Notes: generated from the letters alone by a model not told the origin. A stretch of DNA of 64,000 nucleotides from Pseudoxanthomonas sp. X-1 (GCF_020042665.1 NZ_CP083376.1:3260001-3324000); one strand, 5' to 3'; shown: positions 40,501-48,127, counted from the stretch's first letter. Program-made: numbers and translations.

Positions 40501-43225
40501 CGAAGGTCACCGCCGCCCGGCGCAGCTCGCGCAGCGTGCGCGTGCGCAGCAGCGACAGGTGCGCATCCAGCGGCAGTTCGCCGGGGCCGGCCAGCGCATC
40601 GCGCAGCGCCGCCAGCAGCGGCGGCAGCCACCACGGGCACAGCAGCCACAGCGTCCAGACCAGCGGCGCGGGCACCACGCACCAGCCGGCCACCAGCAGC
40701 GTCAGCACGGCGATCGGCACCAGGCTGCGGCGCAGGTTGTCGGCCAGCTTGCCGCGCGAGAGCCACGACAGCGGGCTGCGCTCCCAGCCGTGCGCGGTGG
40801 GCACGCGCGGCAGCAGCCACGGCAGCAGCTGCCAGTCGCCACGGACCCAGCGCTGGCGACGCTTGGCATCGGCGAAGTAGCGCTCGGGATAGTCCTCGTA
40901 CAGGCGCACCTGACTGACCAGGCCGGCGCGCGCGTAGCAGCCTTCCAGCAGGTCGTGGCTGAGGATGGCGTCGTCGGGCATGCGCCCGGCCAGCACCTGC
41001 TCGAAGGCCTCGACCTCGTAGATGCCCTTGCCGACGAAGGAGCCTTCGGCGAACAGGTCCTGGTACACGTCGGAGATGGTGCGCGTATACGGGTCGATGC
41101 CCGCCTCGCTGCCGAACATGCGCGCATAGCGCGAACGCAGCGCCATCGCGCTGCCCAGGCCCGGTTGCAGGATGCCGTAGCCGCGCACGACCTTGCGCGT
41201 GGCCGCATCGACCAGCGGCCGGTTGAGCGGATGGGCCATGGTGCCCACCAGCGCGCGCGCCGATTCCAGCGGCAGCTGGGTGTCGGCATCCAGGGTGATC
41301 ACGTAGCGCACGCCGCGCAGCACCTCGGCGCGCCCGACGATGCAGCTGAACGGCGCGGCGTCGCCCTCGCGCAGCAGCGCGTTGAGCGCGGCCAGCTTGC
41401 CGCGCTTGCGCTCCAGGCCCATCCAGCGGCCCTCGCGCGCGTTCCACTGGCGCGGGCGATGGAACAGATAGAACAGCTCCCCTTCGGCCGCATCGCGGCC
41501 CTGTCCGTGGCGCGCGTTGAGCGCGGCGATGCGCGCCTGGGCGTGGGCCAGCACCGGGGCGTCCTGCGGCAGATGTTCCTGGGCGGCATCGGCGAAGTCG
41601 GTCAGCAGGCCGAAGTGCAGATGCGGCCCGCGGTTGGCCAGGAAACGCACCTCCAGGGCATCGACCAGTTCATCGACCGCCTCGGTGTCGGGGATCATCG
41701 AGGGCACCACCACCAGCGTGCGCGCCTGCGCCGGGATGCCGGACTGGTAGTCCAGGCTGGGCAGCGGATGCGGCGTCACCAGGTTGCTCGCGGTCCAGTT
41801 GACCAGGGCCACGCCGAGTTCGCTGAAGGCCAGCAGCGCCAGCACCGCCGCGCCGGCCACCCAGCCCCACGCCGGCAGCGGCTGGACCAGCGTGCTGGCC
41901 AGCAGGCCGGCGGCGAACAGCGCGGCGAACACCGCGATGGGCCCGGCATAGGCGATCAACGGCACCGGCCGCGCGTCGGGCAGCAGCCGGCGCCAGCCGC
42001 GCCCGGCCAGGGCGCGGGCGATCTCGCGCGCGCCATCGCCCAGCAGCCACCAGCCGACGTGGCCGCGGCCCGCGGGCGCGTCGGCCGCAGCCGCGCGGGC
42101 GCGTTCGAGCACCATCGCGGCGATCTCGCCTTCCGGCCGCCCCGCGCGCCGGGCCATGGTCTCGACCACGCGCCGGTACTGGTCGCGGCTGGCGAAGTCC
42201 ATGGCCGGATAGGTGCCGTCCGGGTCCTGGCGCAGCAGGTGTTCGATCACGCTGCAGCGCTCGACGAAGCCGCGCCAGTCCAGGCTGGTGATGAAGCGCA
42301 GGCTCACGATGCTGTTGCGGATCGAGGCCTGGGCGGCGGCCTGGCGGATGCTTTCGCGCTGGACCACGGCGTCGAGCGAACGCCCGCTCTCGGCCACCCA
42401 CTGCTCCAGCCAGTCGATCGGCATGTGGGTGGCGAAATTGCCGCCACGCAGGTGCCGCAGCAGCTCGGACACGAACGCCCCGCGCACCGGCGGCTGCGAG
42501 CGCAGCATGTCGGCCAGCACCAGCACCACGTCCTTGGGCGCGCGCTGGGCCGCTTCGGCCATGCGTCTGGCCCAGGCCTGGGCCAGGCGGTGGTCGCCGA
42601 CATCGCGGGTGATGCGCGCGGCGATGCGGCGCAGGTTCTCGATCACGGCCAGGCGCAGCATGATCGGCACCGCCCACAGCTCGCCGATGCTCAGCGCCTG
42701 CTCCTGCTGGTAGCCGCCGACCAGGCGCTCCAGGGTGTGCGCGTCGACCTGGCCGTCGCCATGCGACACCGCCTGCATAGCCAGGTCATAGACCCGCGGC
42801 AGGCCGGCCGAGCGCCCGCTGGCCAGCGCCGGCAGCGCGCGGCTGTAGCCGCTGGGCAGGTGGCGGCGCGCCAGCCGCACCTGCTCGTCGATCAGGTAGT
42901 AGTTGTCCAGCAGCCATTCACCGGCCGGCACCATCGGGAGCTTGTCGCGGGCGAAGGCATCCAGGGCCTGGACCGCGCCTTCCAGCACGGCGCCGTTCTC
43001 GGCCAGCCGCGTCAGCATCCGTTCCGGGCCCTGGCCGGCCTGCAGCGTGTGCTGCTGGGCCAGGCGCCGTCCCAGCTGTTCCATCTGCGCGGCGTTCAAC
43101 AGCTGGGCGCGCAGCGGCGGCTCGGGCGTGGCGCTGCGGACGGCGGTGTCGTGGCGGCCGCGCCGCCATGCGACCAGCAACCGCCTCAAGATCCTCCTGC
43201 TTTGCCGCCTCCACCCTGCACGCAT
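34523..43225 (-). CDS. ndvB: Cyclic beta-1,2-glucan synthase-like protein (GT84-GH94, NdvB/ChvB type)
   Basis: This encodes 2,900 residues, the usual size of cyclic beta-1,2-glucan synthases. A soluble N-terminal part precedes membrane helices at about 425-490. The glycosyltransferase region has TLDADTQLP (about 643-651) and QRWVRGDWQL (about 790). More helices lie at about 840-880 and 955-1000. The C-terminal half is of the GH94 phosphorylase type, with TRCSDDYLWLP and the hallmark GTGDWNDGMN (about 2580). Such enzymes build, trim and cyclise periplasmic glucans for osmotic adaptation and host interaction. The stop overlaps the next gene's ATG. The start ATG (43225) has a weak ribosome site. 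Confidence 0.93.
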   Translation of the reverse strand: MRAGWRRQSRRILRRLLVAWRRGRHDTAVRSATPEPPLRAQLLNAAQMEQLGRRLAQQHTLQAGQGPERMLTRLAENGAVLEGAVQALDAFARDKLPMVPAGEWLLDNYYLIDEQVRLARRHLPSGYSRALPALASGRSAGLPRVYDLAMQAVSHGDGQVDAHTLERLVGGYQQEQALSIGELWAVPIMLRLAVIENLRRIAARITRDVGDHRLAQAWARRMAEAAQRAPKDVVLVLADMLRSQPPVRGAFVSELLRHLRGGNFATHMPIDWLEQWVAESGRSLDAVVQRESIRQAAAQASIRNSIVSLRFITSLDWRGFVERCSVIEHLLRQDPDGTYPAMDFASRDQYRRVVETMARRAGRPEGEIAAMVLERARAAAADAPAGRGHVGWWLLGDGAREIARALAGRGWRRLLPDARPVPLIAYAGPIAVFAALFAAGLLASTLVQPLPAWGWVAGAAVLALLAFSELGVALVNWTASNLVTPHPLPSLDYQSGIPAQARTLVVVPSMIPDTEAVDELVDALEVRFLANRGPHLHFGLLTDFADAAQEHLPQDAPVLAHAQARIAALNARHGQGRDAAEGELFYLFHRPRQWNAREGRWMGLERKRGKLAALNALLREGDAAPFSCIVGRAEVLRGVRYVITLDADTQLPLESARALVGTMAHPLNRPLVDAATRKVVRGYGILQPGLGSAMALRSRYARMFGSEAGIDPYTRTISDVYQDLFAEGSFVGKGIYEVEAFEQVLAGRMPDDAILSHDLLEGCYARAGLVSQVRLYEDYPERYFADAKRRQRWVRGDWQLLPWLLPRVPTAHGWERSPLSWLSRGKLADNLRRSLVPIAVLTLLVAGWCVVPAPLVWTLWLLCPWWLPPLLAALRDALAGPGELPLDAHLSLLRTRTLRELRRAAVTFACLPHQAGSNALAIVRTLWRLAVSRRHLLQWNVSRDVERSVRGEMPEVALMWPVTAFAAVVLVAVALLQPGALPAAVPCLALWAASPWLMGWLSRRPPPASTHLGDEQRRFLGQLARRTWAFFETWVGPQEHWLPPDNLQEHPAQVLARRTSPTNIGLSLLANLSAWDLGYLQLPGVLARVRGTLDTLGRLERHRGHLYNWYATDTLRPLAPRYVSTVDSGNLTGHLLTLRQGLLQLADAPLLAPKTFDGLADTLGVLEDDARRAGLGEALAAPLRAVADALQPLCADAALPAPQRLALTRTLLERAQALDAAATQAALPHAPIDWPARLLEACQSALAMLEQASTTPTGEDGAQATLRSLADAEPGGLAARQLEALEALAELAARHAEQDYRFLYDPAQRMLSIGYNVDESRLDAGFYDLLASEARLGCFVAIAQGQLPQESWFALGRLLTEGGGEPVLVSWSGSMFEYLMPQLVMPSYPGSLLDQTARGVIQAQIEYGQARQIPWGVSESGYNAVDVNMNYQYRAFGVPGLGLKRGLAQDAVIAPYATVMALMVDPPAALENLRTMAAQGFSGAFGMYEAVDYTAERLPRGERHVVIRSYMAHHQGMALLSLDYLLVEQPMQKRFAADPALRAALLLLQERMPVAGVVPAHESETPGPADGAAAAAGPQLRILRDPDGPRPEVQLLSNGRYHAMLTVAGGGYARLEGTALTRWREDPTRDAYGSFCYLRDAESGEYWSAAYQPTCVRTQHFEAIFSQAKAEFRVRHRGIDSHLEIAVSAEDDIELRRLRLKNRARHPRTVEVTTYAEVVLQAPRADEAHPAFGNLFVQTRILAAKQAIVCRRRAREAGERPPQLLHLVAAHDCDIEQISYETDRARFIGRGRSAARPLAMERLALDNSEGSVLDPIVAIRVRITLQPGQQALLDLVTGVGEDESACDALIEKYRDRRLADRVFDLAWTHSQVVHRQINAHEADVQVYERLAALVLQPDPVLRADADTLRQNRRAQPALWSQAISGDLPIVLLQVSDVDHLPLVEQVVQAHQYWRLKGLETDLVIWNESQAGYRQQLQEQILALLARDQRAEVLERRGGIFVRAAQQLGQEDRVLLLSVARVVLTDRAGTLAEQVDRLPVLEREPPAPLPAPPPRPAAWRAGEDAVAGLPPALQTDPADEDPWPFEPLQGGPLQFDNGTGGFSADGREYVITVAPGRPTPAPWSNLLANPVLGAVVTESGAGYSWGENAHEYRLTPWDNDPVCDSSGEAFYLRDEDSGHLWSPTPLPCPGSGAYRVRHGFGYSVFEHVEDGIHSELWLYVDAELAVKYSVLRLRNLSDRARRLSATGYVEWVLADLRSRSQMHLITDVDLASGVLTARNPFNGDFEGRCAFFDVDAGVNPEDGTLLRQFTADRLEFLGRNGSLAAPAGLRREGLSGRFGPALDACAALQVPIALEAGSSFETTFRLGMAADVGAALELARRTRGAGAAHDALDRVRIHWRGVLGGIRVKTPDPAFDLLANGWLLYQVIASRYFGRSGFYQSGGAWGFRDQLQDCMAMVHALPQVAREHLLRAAAQQFPQGDAMHWWHPPTGRGVRTRCSDDYLWLPLATCRYLDVTQDWGVLEARARFVEGRPVNDDEESYYDLPVVSAGDASLYEHCVLALRRGCRLLGERGLPLMGTGDWNDGMNKVGEHGRGESVWLGFFLIHVLKAFVPVARRRGETAFADWCQAQADTLAARIEEHAWDGGWYRRAWFDDGTPLGSAQAQECRIDSISQSWAVLSGAGQAQRVQQAMAALDAHLVKPEAGLIQLLDPPFDRHGPDPGYIRGYVPGVRENGGQYTHAAVWTVMAFAELGLVERAWQLLEMINPIHHARDAQGVARYRVEPYVMAADVYAVGDHAGSGGWTWYTGSAGWMYRLLLESLLGLKRQGDTLLLEPRVPAGWKTFSLQYAAGQATYAITVRYGEVVAPSLSVDGVRQPDNRLSLHDDGAVHQVQIDLPGGSP

Positions 43226-43363
43226 ATGACGTCCCGTTGAACGGTTGGAAGAAAGACGCGCGCTCCCTGCAGGGCGGCGGTACGCAACCGCTGCCTGGAA
43301 GAGACCCAGCGCCTTCCGGAGATCTTCGGACCCCGCGCCACACCTGGAGCGGGGACCAAACGA

Positions 43364-43391
43364 ACAGGCCGGAGCGAACGCTCCGGCCTGT
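43364..43391 (-). terminator. Strong hairpin downstream of csbD
   Basis: ACAGGCCGGAGC (43364-43375) pairs perfectly with GCTCCGGCCTGT (43380-43391) across a 4-base loop. It lies 60 bases past the csbD stop and before the glucan synthase start, both on the minus strand. Only a short T-rich stretch (GTTCGTTTGG) follows on that strand, so it may act as a weak intrinsic terminator or a 3'-end stabiliser. Confidence 0.6.
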
Positions 43392-43450
43392 CAGCTGATA
43401 CGCCAGCACGCGTGATCGCCCCGTGGCGGACGCGTCGGTCCTGCCAGCCC

Positions 43451-43630
43451 TCAGTGCTTGGGGCGCCTGGACGCGTCGGCCGCCTTGCCGACTTCCTGCT
43501 GGACCTTGCCGGCATTCTTCTCCAGCTTGCCGGCCGCTTCCTTGGTCCTGTTGCCGGTCAGCTTGCCGGCGGCTTCCTTCAGGCCGCCCTTGACCTGGTG
43601 CTTGGCCCCTTCCACGCGATTCTTGTCCAT
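43451..43630 (-). CDS. CsbD-family stress protein
   Basis: This encodes 59 residues, starting MDKNRVEGAKHQVKGGLKEA and continuing with KLTGNRTKEAAGKLEKNAGKVQQ. The repeated Lys/Gly/Ala pattern and length match the CsbD family (E. coli YjbJ), abundant small proteins made in general stress and stationary phase; their mechanism is unknown. I used the ATG at 43630, as the longer frame starting at 43732 has no family character. The gene stands alone with its own 3' hairpin. Confidence 0.92.
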   Translation of the reverse strand: MDKNRVEGAKHQVKGGLKEAAGKLTGNRTKEAAGKLEKNAGKVQQEVGKAADASRRPKH

Positions 43631-43820
43631 CGTGCGTACTCGCTCGAGCTCGCCACACATGTGGCGCAGACCGTGTAGACCCGGCAGCGCAATGCAGGAG
43701 TGAAAGCGGCGCGTGGACGCCTTCACGCGCATCGATGCATCGGCGTGCCACCCCGGTCTGCCGTGCGCCGGTCATGGCTTTCTGCCAAGCTCGAAGACCT
43801 CTTTCTGATTCGTGTCCCGC

Positions 43821-45068
43821 ATGGTTTCGTCTGTTTTCCGGAGCGCGTGGCTGGCCGTCCTGGTGCTGCTGTCGGCCTGCGCCTCCGCGCCGGTCCAGCC
43901 CGCACGCCCCGACCCGGTCCTGCTGATCTCCATCGACGCGCTGCGCGCCAGTTACCTCGGCCGGGGCGACACCCCGCGACTGGACGCGCTGGCGCGCGAC
44001 GGCGTGCGTGCGCAGTGGATGACGCCCTCCTATCCGGCGCTGACCTTTCCCAACCACTACACCCTGGTCACCGGCCAGCGCCCGGACCACCACGGCGTGA
44101 TCCACAACTCGATGCGCGAGGACGGCCTGGGCGAATTCAAGGTCGCCGACACCCAGTCCACCGCGGATGCGCGCTGGTGGAGCGAAGCCATGCCGATCTG
44201 GGTCACCGCCGAACAGCACGGCCTGAAGACCGCGATCTGGGCCTGGCCCGGCAGCAGCGCGCCGATCGGCGGCGTGCGGCCCAACGAATACCGCCTGTTC
44301 GACACCGCCATCCCGGCCGCCGCCCGCGCCGCCGACGTGGCCGGCTGGCTGACCGGGCCGGCCCAGGCGCGCCCGGCGCTGGCCGCGCTGTACATGGAAG
44401 ACGTGGACGAGGAAGGCCACAACCATGGCCCCGATTCGCCGCAGGTGCGCGCGGCCCTGCGCCGCGTGGACGCGGCGGTGGGCGCGCTGCTGGACACGCT
44501 GCGGGCGCACGGCCAGCTGGAGCGCACCAACATCGTGATCGTCTCCGACCATGGCATGGCCACCGTCGCGCCCGAGCATGTGGTCGCGGTGGAGGACATG
44601 GTCAGCAAGCAGGAGGCGGTGGTCGTGTCGGTCGGCCAGGTGATCGGCGTGCAGCCCAATTCGGGCTTCGAAGCCGCGGTCGAAGCGCGCCTGCTCGGCC
44701 GCCACGCGCCCTACACCTGCTGGCGCAAGGGCGAACTGCCGGCGCGCTGGCATTACGGCAGCAATGCGCGCATCCCGCCGATCGTGTGCCAGATGGACGA
44801 GGGCTGGGACGCCCTGCCGGCCGAACAGGCCGCGCGCCGACGCACGCTCGGCCACGACCGCGGCTCGCACGGCTACGACCCGGCGCTGGAGTCGATGCGC
44901 GCCATCTTCATCGCCCACGGCCCGGCGTTCCGGCGCGGGGTGGTGCTGCCGGCATTCGACAACGTCGACGTCTATCCGCTGCTGGCGCGGCTGCTGGAGA
45001 TCCCGCCGCAGCCGAACGACGGCACGCTGGCGCCGCTGCAGGCCGGGCTGCGGACGCCCGCGCATTGA
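43821..45068 (+). CDS. Nucleotide pyrophosphatase/phosphodiesterase (NPP) lipoprotein
   Basis: This encodes 415 residues from ATG 43821; a GTG three codons upstream is an alternative start. The lipobox LLSAC puts the lipidated Cys at residue 20, so the mature protein is membrane-anchored in the periplasm. Alkaline-phosphatase-superfamily features are visible: metal Asp39 (ISIDALR), nucleophile Thr75 (YPALTFPNHY), and metal sites in EDVDEEGHNHGP, VSDHGMA and HDRGSHGYDP. It is close in style to the Xanthomonas NPP enzymes that cleave nucleotide diesters. The Ada-AlkA gene starts 50 bases downstream. Confidence 0.93.
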   Translation: MVSSVFRSAWLAVLVLLSACASAPVQPARPDPVLLISIDALRASYLGRGDTPRLDALARDGVRAQWMTPSYPALTFPNHYTLVTGQRPDHHGVIHNSMREDGLGEFKVADTQSTADARWWSEAMPIWVTAEQHGLKTAIWAWPGSSAPIGGVRPNEYRLFDTAIPAAARAADVAGWLTGPAQARPALAALYMEDVDEEGHNHGPDSPQVRAALRRVDAAVGALLDTLRAHGQLERTNIVIVSDHGMATVAPEHVVAVEDMVSKQEAVVVSVGQVIGVQPNSGFEAAVEARLLGRHAPYTCWRKGELPARWHYGSNARIPPIVCQMDEGWDALPAEQAARRRTLGHDRGSHGYDPALESMRAIFIAHGPAFRRGVVLPAFDNVDVYPLLARLLEIPPQPNDGTLAPLQAGLRTPAH

Positions 45069-45118
45069 TGTCCGAAAACGGCCAGTAGGGCGGCATGGCC
45101 GGTGCTAGCCTGCCGGCC

Positions 45119-46627
45119 ATGTCCTCGCCCCTGCCCGATGCCGCCCTGTGCGAACGCGCCCGCCTGAGCCGCGATGCGCGCTTCGACGGGCTGTTCTTCA
45201 CCGCAGTGTCCAGCACCGGCATCTATTGCCGCCCGGTGTGCCCGGCGCCGGTGCCGCGGCGCGAGAACGTCAGCTACTTTCCCTCGGCCGCCGCGGCCGA
45301 GGCCGCCGGCTACCGCCCCTGCCTGCGCTGCCGGCCCGAGCTGTCGCCCGAGCACGGCGCCTGGCGCCGCGGCGACGACGCGGTGGCGCGTGCACTCAAG
45401 CTGATCGACGCCGGCCTGCTCGCCGACGCGCCGCTCTCGACGCTGGCGCAGCGCCTGGCCCTGAGCGAACGCCAGCTGCGGCGCCTGTTCGCCGATCGCC
45501 TGGGCACCTCGCCCCTGGGCGTGCACGCCACGCGCCGGCTGCTGTTCGCCAAGCAGCTGCTGACCGAGACCGCGCTGCCGATCACCGATGTGGCCATGGC
45601 CGCCGGCTTCGGCAGCCTGCGGCGCTTCAACACCGTGTTCAAGGAGGCCTATCGCATGGCCCCGCGCGAGCTGCGCAAGCGCGAGGCGCCGGCGGCCGCC
45701 GACGAGACCCTGGTGCTGCGCCTGGGCTATCGCCCGCCGTACGACTTCGGCGCGATGCTCGACTTCCTGCGCGGGCGCGCGCTGCCGGGCGTGGAGCACG
45801 TCGATGCGCTCTCCTACGCGCGCGTGGTCGGTCCGATCGAGGCGCCCGGCTGGCTGCGCGTCAGCGCCTGGCCGCGTGGCGAACACGCGCTGCGGCTGGA
45901 ACTGCGGCGGATCGCGCCGGCGCGGATGCTGGGCGTGGTCGCGCGGCTGCGGCGCATGTTCGATCTGGATGCCGACCCGCAGGCGATCGCCGCGGCGCTG
46001 AGCCACGATGCGCGCCTGGCGCCGCTACTCGAACGCCGGCCCGGCCTGCGCATTCCCAGCGGCTGGGATGGCTTCGAGATCGCGGTCCGCGCGGTGATCG
46101 GCCAGCAGGTCAGCGTGGCCGCCGCGCGCACCTTCACCGCCCGGCTGGCGCAGGCCTTCGGCGCACCGCTGCCCGAGCCGCTGCGCAGCGAGACCCACAC
46201 GCATCTTTTCCCCACGCCCGAGGCCCTGGCCGATGCCGATCTCACCGCGATCGGCCTGACCCAAGCCCGCGCGGCCACGGTGCGCACCGTGGCCCAGGCG
46301 GTGCTGGACGGGCGCGTGGACTTCCGCCCGGACGCGCCGCTGGACGACTTCGTCGCGCGCTGGGTCGCGCTGCCGGGCATCGGCCCGTGGACCGCGCACT
46401 ACCTGGCGCTGCGCGGGCTCGGCCATCCCGACGCCTTCCCGGCCGAGGACCTCGTGCTGCAGCGGGCACTGCCCAACGACGGCACGCGCCTGAGCGCGCG
46501 TGCACTGGCCGCGCATGCGCAGGCCTGGCGGCCTTGGCGCGGCTACGCCGTGCTGCACCTGTGGAAGGACGCCATGCCGGCCACGCCCCTCCGATCGCCC
46601 GAACGCCCTGCCAAGGACCTGCCATGA
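45119..46627 (+). CDS. Ada-AlkA fusion: methylphosphotriester receptor, AraC HTH and 3-methyladenine glycosylase
   Basis: This encodes 502 residues in four parts. The Ada N-terminal domain has the zinc cysteines C37 (YCRPVC), C41, C68 and C71 (CLRC), which accept methyl groups from DNA phosphotriesters. An AraC-type HTH follows (about 90-195, RLALSERQLRRLFADRLG). The AlkA N-domain and HhH-GPD glycosylase (about 210-490) contain LPGIGPWTAHYLALRG and the catalytic Asp in FPAEDLVLQ. The O6-methylguanine domain of Ada is absent. The next gene, Ogt, supplies that activity and overlaps by 4 bases. Self-activation of the operon after methylation is likely from the family. Confidence 0.95.
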   Translation: MSSPLPDAALCERARLSRDARFDGLFFTAVSSTGIYCRPVCPAPVPRRENVSYFPSAAAAEAAGYRPCLRCRPELSPEHGAWRRGDDAVARALKLIDAGLLADAPLSTLAQRLALSERQLRRLFADRLGTSPLGVHATRRLLFAKQLLTETALPITDVAMAAGFGSLRRFNTVFKEAYRMAPRELRKREAPAAADETLVLRLGYRPPYDFGAMLDFLRGRALPGVEHVDALSYARVVGPIEAPGWLRVSAWPRGEHALRLELRRIAPARMLGVVARLRRMFDLDADPQAIAAALSHDARLAPLLERRPGLRIPSGWDGFEIAVRAVIGQQVSVAAARTFTARLAQAFGAPLPEPLRSETHTHLFPTPEALADADLTAIGLTQARAATVRTVAQAVLDGRVDFRPDAPLDDFVARWVALPGIGPWTAHYLALRGLGHPDAFPAEDLVLQRALPNDGTRLSARALAAHAQAWRPWRGYAVLHLWKDAMPATPLRSPERPAKDLP

Positions 46628-47136
46628 CCATCTTCGAACGCCACTTCCCCAGCCCGGTCGGCCCGCTGCGCGTGGCCGCCAGCGATGCCGGCCTGCACGG
46701 CATCGAGTTCCCGGAGAACCGGCACCCGGTCAAGCGCCTGGAAACCTGGGAACCGGGCGACCATCCGCTCCTGCGCGAGGCGCAGGCGCAGCTCGACGCC
46801 TATTTCGCCGGCCGCCTGCAGGCCTTCGACCTGCCCCTGGCCCCGCATGGCACCGCCTTCCAGCGCGAGGTCTGGCTGGCGCTGGCGCAGATCCCCTTCG
46901 GTCAGACCTGGAGCTATGCGCGGCTGGCCCAGCGCGTCGGCCGCCCCGGCGCCAGCCGCGCGGTCGGCGCGGCCAACGGCCGCAATCCGCTGCCGATCGT
47001 GCTGCCCTGCCATCGCGTCATCGGCGCCGACGGCACCCTGACCGGCTTCGGCGGCGGCCTGCCGACCAAGCAGTTCCTGCTGGAACTGGAAGGCGCGCTG
47101 CCGTCCGCGCCGATGCGCGCGTCGCTGTTCAACTGA
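46624..47136 (+). CDS. ogt: Methylated-DNA-[protein]-cysteine S-methyltransferase
   Basis: This encodes 170 residues. The active-site motif PCHRV has the alkyl-acceptor Cys129, preceded by the helix-turn-helix YARLAQRVGRPGASRAVG and AANGRNPLPIVL. It repairs O6-methylguanine in DNA by irreversible transfer to itself. The ATG overlaps the Ada-AlkA stop (ATGA), so the two repair proteins are made together. Length fits Ogt-type rather than the C-terminal domain of Ada. Confidence 0.96.
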   Translation: MTIFERHFPSPVGPLRVAASDAGLHGIEFPENRHPVKRLETWEPGDHPLLREAQAQLDAYFAGRLQAFDLPLAPHGTAFQREVWLALAQIPFGQTWSYARLAQRVGRPGASRAVGAANGRNPLPIVLPCHRVIGADGTLTGFGGGLPTKQFLLELEGALPSAPMRASLFN

Positions 47137-47295
47137 CCCAGCGCGCGCCACCTGCGCGGGCGCGCGGCCCGTGGCGGCGCGCATCGCGCTAGGATGCGCG
47201 CTGCCTGCGGACACCGCTCCGTCCCTTGCGCGCATGCCAGCCCTCCGGGCACCGCCCCGTCCCTGGCCGCTGCGCGATCGCGTTGGAGTTCAACC

Positions 47296-47679
47296 ATGTC
47301 CGTCACACCCGCATCCCCGCACGCCATCGGCTTCGGCCGGATCGCGCCGACCCTGCCCGTCACCGACATCGAGCGGGCGCTGGCGTTCTACGTCGGCGTC
47401 CTGGGCTTCGCCAAGACCTTCGAGAACGGCACCCCGGTGGGCTTCGTGATCCTCAAGAAGGACGCGGCGGAGCTGCACCTTTCCCTGGACCGGTCGCACA
47501 AGCCGGACCCGCGCAACCTGGCGCATCTGCTGGTCGACGACGCGGCCGCGCTCTACGCGCATCTGCAGCAGGCCAGCACGCGCATCATCAAGGCGCTGCG
47601 CGACGCGGACTACGGCCTGCGCGGCTTCGTCTTCGCCGATCCGGATGGCAACCGCATCGACGTCGGCCAGCGGCTTTAG
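47296..47679 (+). CDS. Glyoxalase/bleomycin-resistance (VOC) superfamily protein
   Basis: This encodes 127 residues in two beta-alpha-beta modules: RIAPTLPVTDIERALAFYVGVLGF and the closing GLRGFVFADPDGNRIDVGQ. Residues such as the Glu in AAELHLSL and His in NLAHLLVDD could be metal ligands. The closest character is of bleomycin-resistance-like VOC proteins; the substrate is unknown. It stands apart from ogt by 159 bases with no visible feature. Confidence 0.9.
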   Translation: MSVTPASPHAIGFGRIAPTLPVTDIERALAFYVGVLGFAKTFENGTPVGFVILKKDAAELHLSLDRSHKPDPRNLAHLLVDDAAALYAHLQQASTRIIKALRDADYGLRGFVFADPDGNRIDVGQRL

Positions 47680-47757
47680 CGTCTGAAGCAGGCAGGAAAG
47701 AAGCCGCTCTGGCGCATCAAGGGATCTTGGCGCGTGCGCGTGCTCTGACTTCGGAAG

Positions 47758-47872
47758 GGCAGCGATCCGGCGGGCAATGGCCGCTTATCCCTCAATCAGG
47801 GCATCCTGCCCTGATTCGGGCGCTCGGCGTCCTGCCTCGCTTGGCGCGGCCATTGCCCGCCAGACCGCTGCC
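47758..47872. repeat. Imperfect long inverted repeat with nested hairpin
   Basis: The outer arms (47758-47784 and 47846-47872) are near-reverse complements around the core GGCGGGCAATGGCCGC, with three mismatches in 27 bases. Inside, ATCAGGGCA and TGCCCTGAT (47795-47815) form a 9-base stem with a 3-base loop. The shape suits a miniature element or a structured RNA. No terminal direct duplication was found by eye. Confidence 0.75.
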
Positions 47873-47960
47873 GCGCGCGTCAAGATCAAGACTTCGTTTC
47901 AGAAGTAGTCCAGATCCATCTGCAGGGGGCCTCTGCCGGTTGGGTGCGGCCCCTGTGCCC

Positions 47961-47989
47961 GTGGGAGCCGCCATGGCGGCGATAGGGCT
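47961..47989. repeat. REP-like unit, left member of an inverted pair
   Basis: The unit starts GTGGGAGCCGCCATGGCGGC and continues to the AGGGCT end. The internal GCCGCCATGGCGGC is palindromic. Units beginning GTGGGAGC are a familiar REP class in pseudomonads and xanthomonads. Its inverted partner is at 48031-48059. Confidence 0.8.
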
Positions 47990-48030
47990 CGTCCGGCGGT
48001 GCTGGAGCGCGGTGGAGCTTTAACGGGAAA

Positions 48031-48059
48031 GCCCCATCGCCGCCCCGGCGGCTCCCACC
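48031..48059. repeat. REP-like unit, right member of an inverted pair
   Basis: Read on the minus strand it starts GTGGGAGCCGCCGGGGCGGC and continues to GGGGC, differing from the left unit at three positions. The 41 bases between units differ in composition. The head-to-head pair forms a REPIN-like structure, a second type distinct from the one at 798-878. Confidence 0.8.
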
Positions 48060-48094
48060 GAAGCTTTACCGACCTCGCACTCCAACGGAGAGCC

Positions 48095-48127
48095 CAAAAG
48101 AAAACGCGGCGCCAGAGGCGCCGCGTT
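48095..48127 (-). terminator. Rho-independent terminator of the THX gene
   Basis: AACGCGGCGCC (48103-48113) and GGCGCCGCGTT (48117-48127) form an 11-base stem with a 3-base loop. On the minus strand it is followed by TTTTCTTTT. It begins 30 bases after the stop codon of the THX gene. Confidence 0.92.

Noticed and set aside
37041-41447. A 1,468-codon minus-strand frame inside the glucan synthase gene
   Set aside because: It is a shifted frame of the real gene, rich in Arg, Ala and Pro, with no recognisable domain. The true frame holds the catalytic motifs throughout.
40076-43240. A 1,054-codon plus-strand frame opposite the N-terminal part of the same gene
   Set aside because: The same GC mirror effect applies; the composition is His/Gln/Arg-rich and there is no ribosome site or family match.
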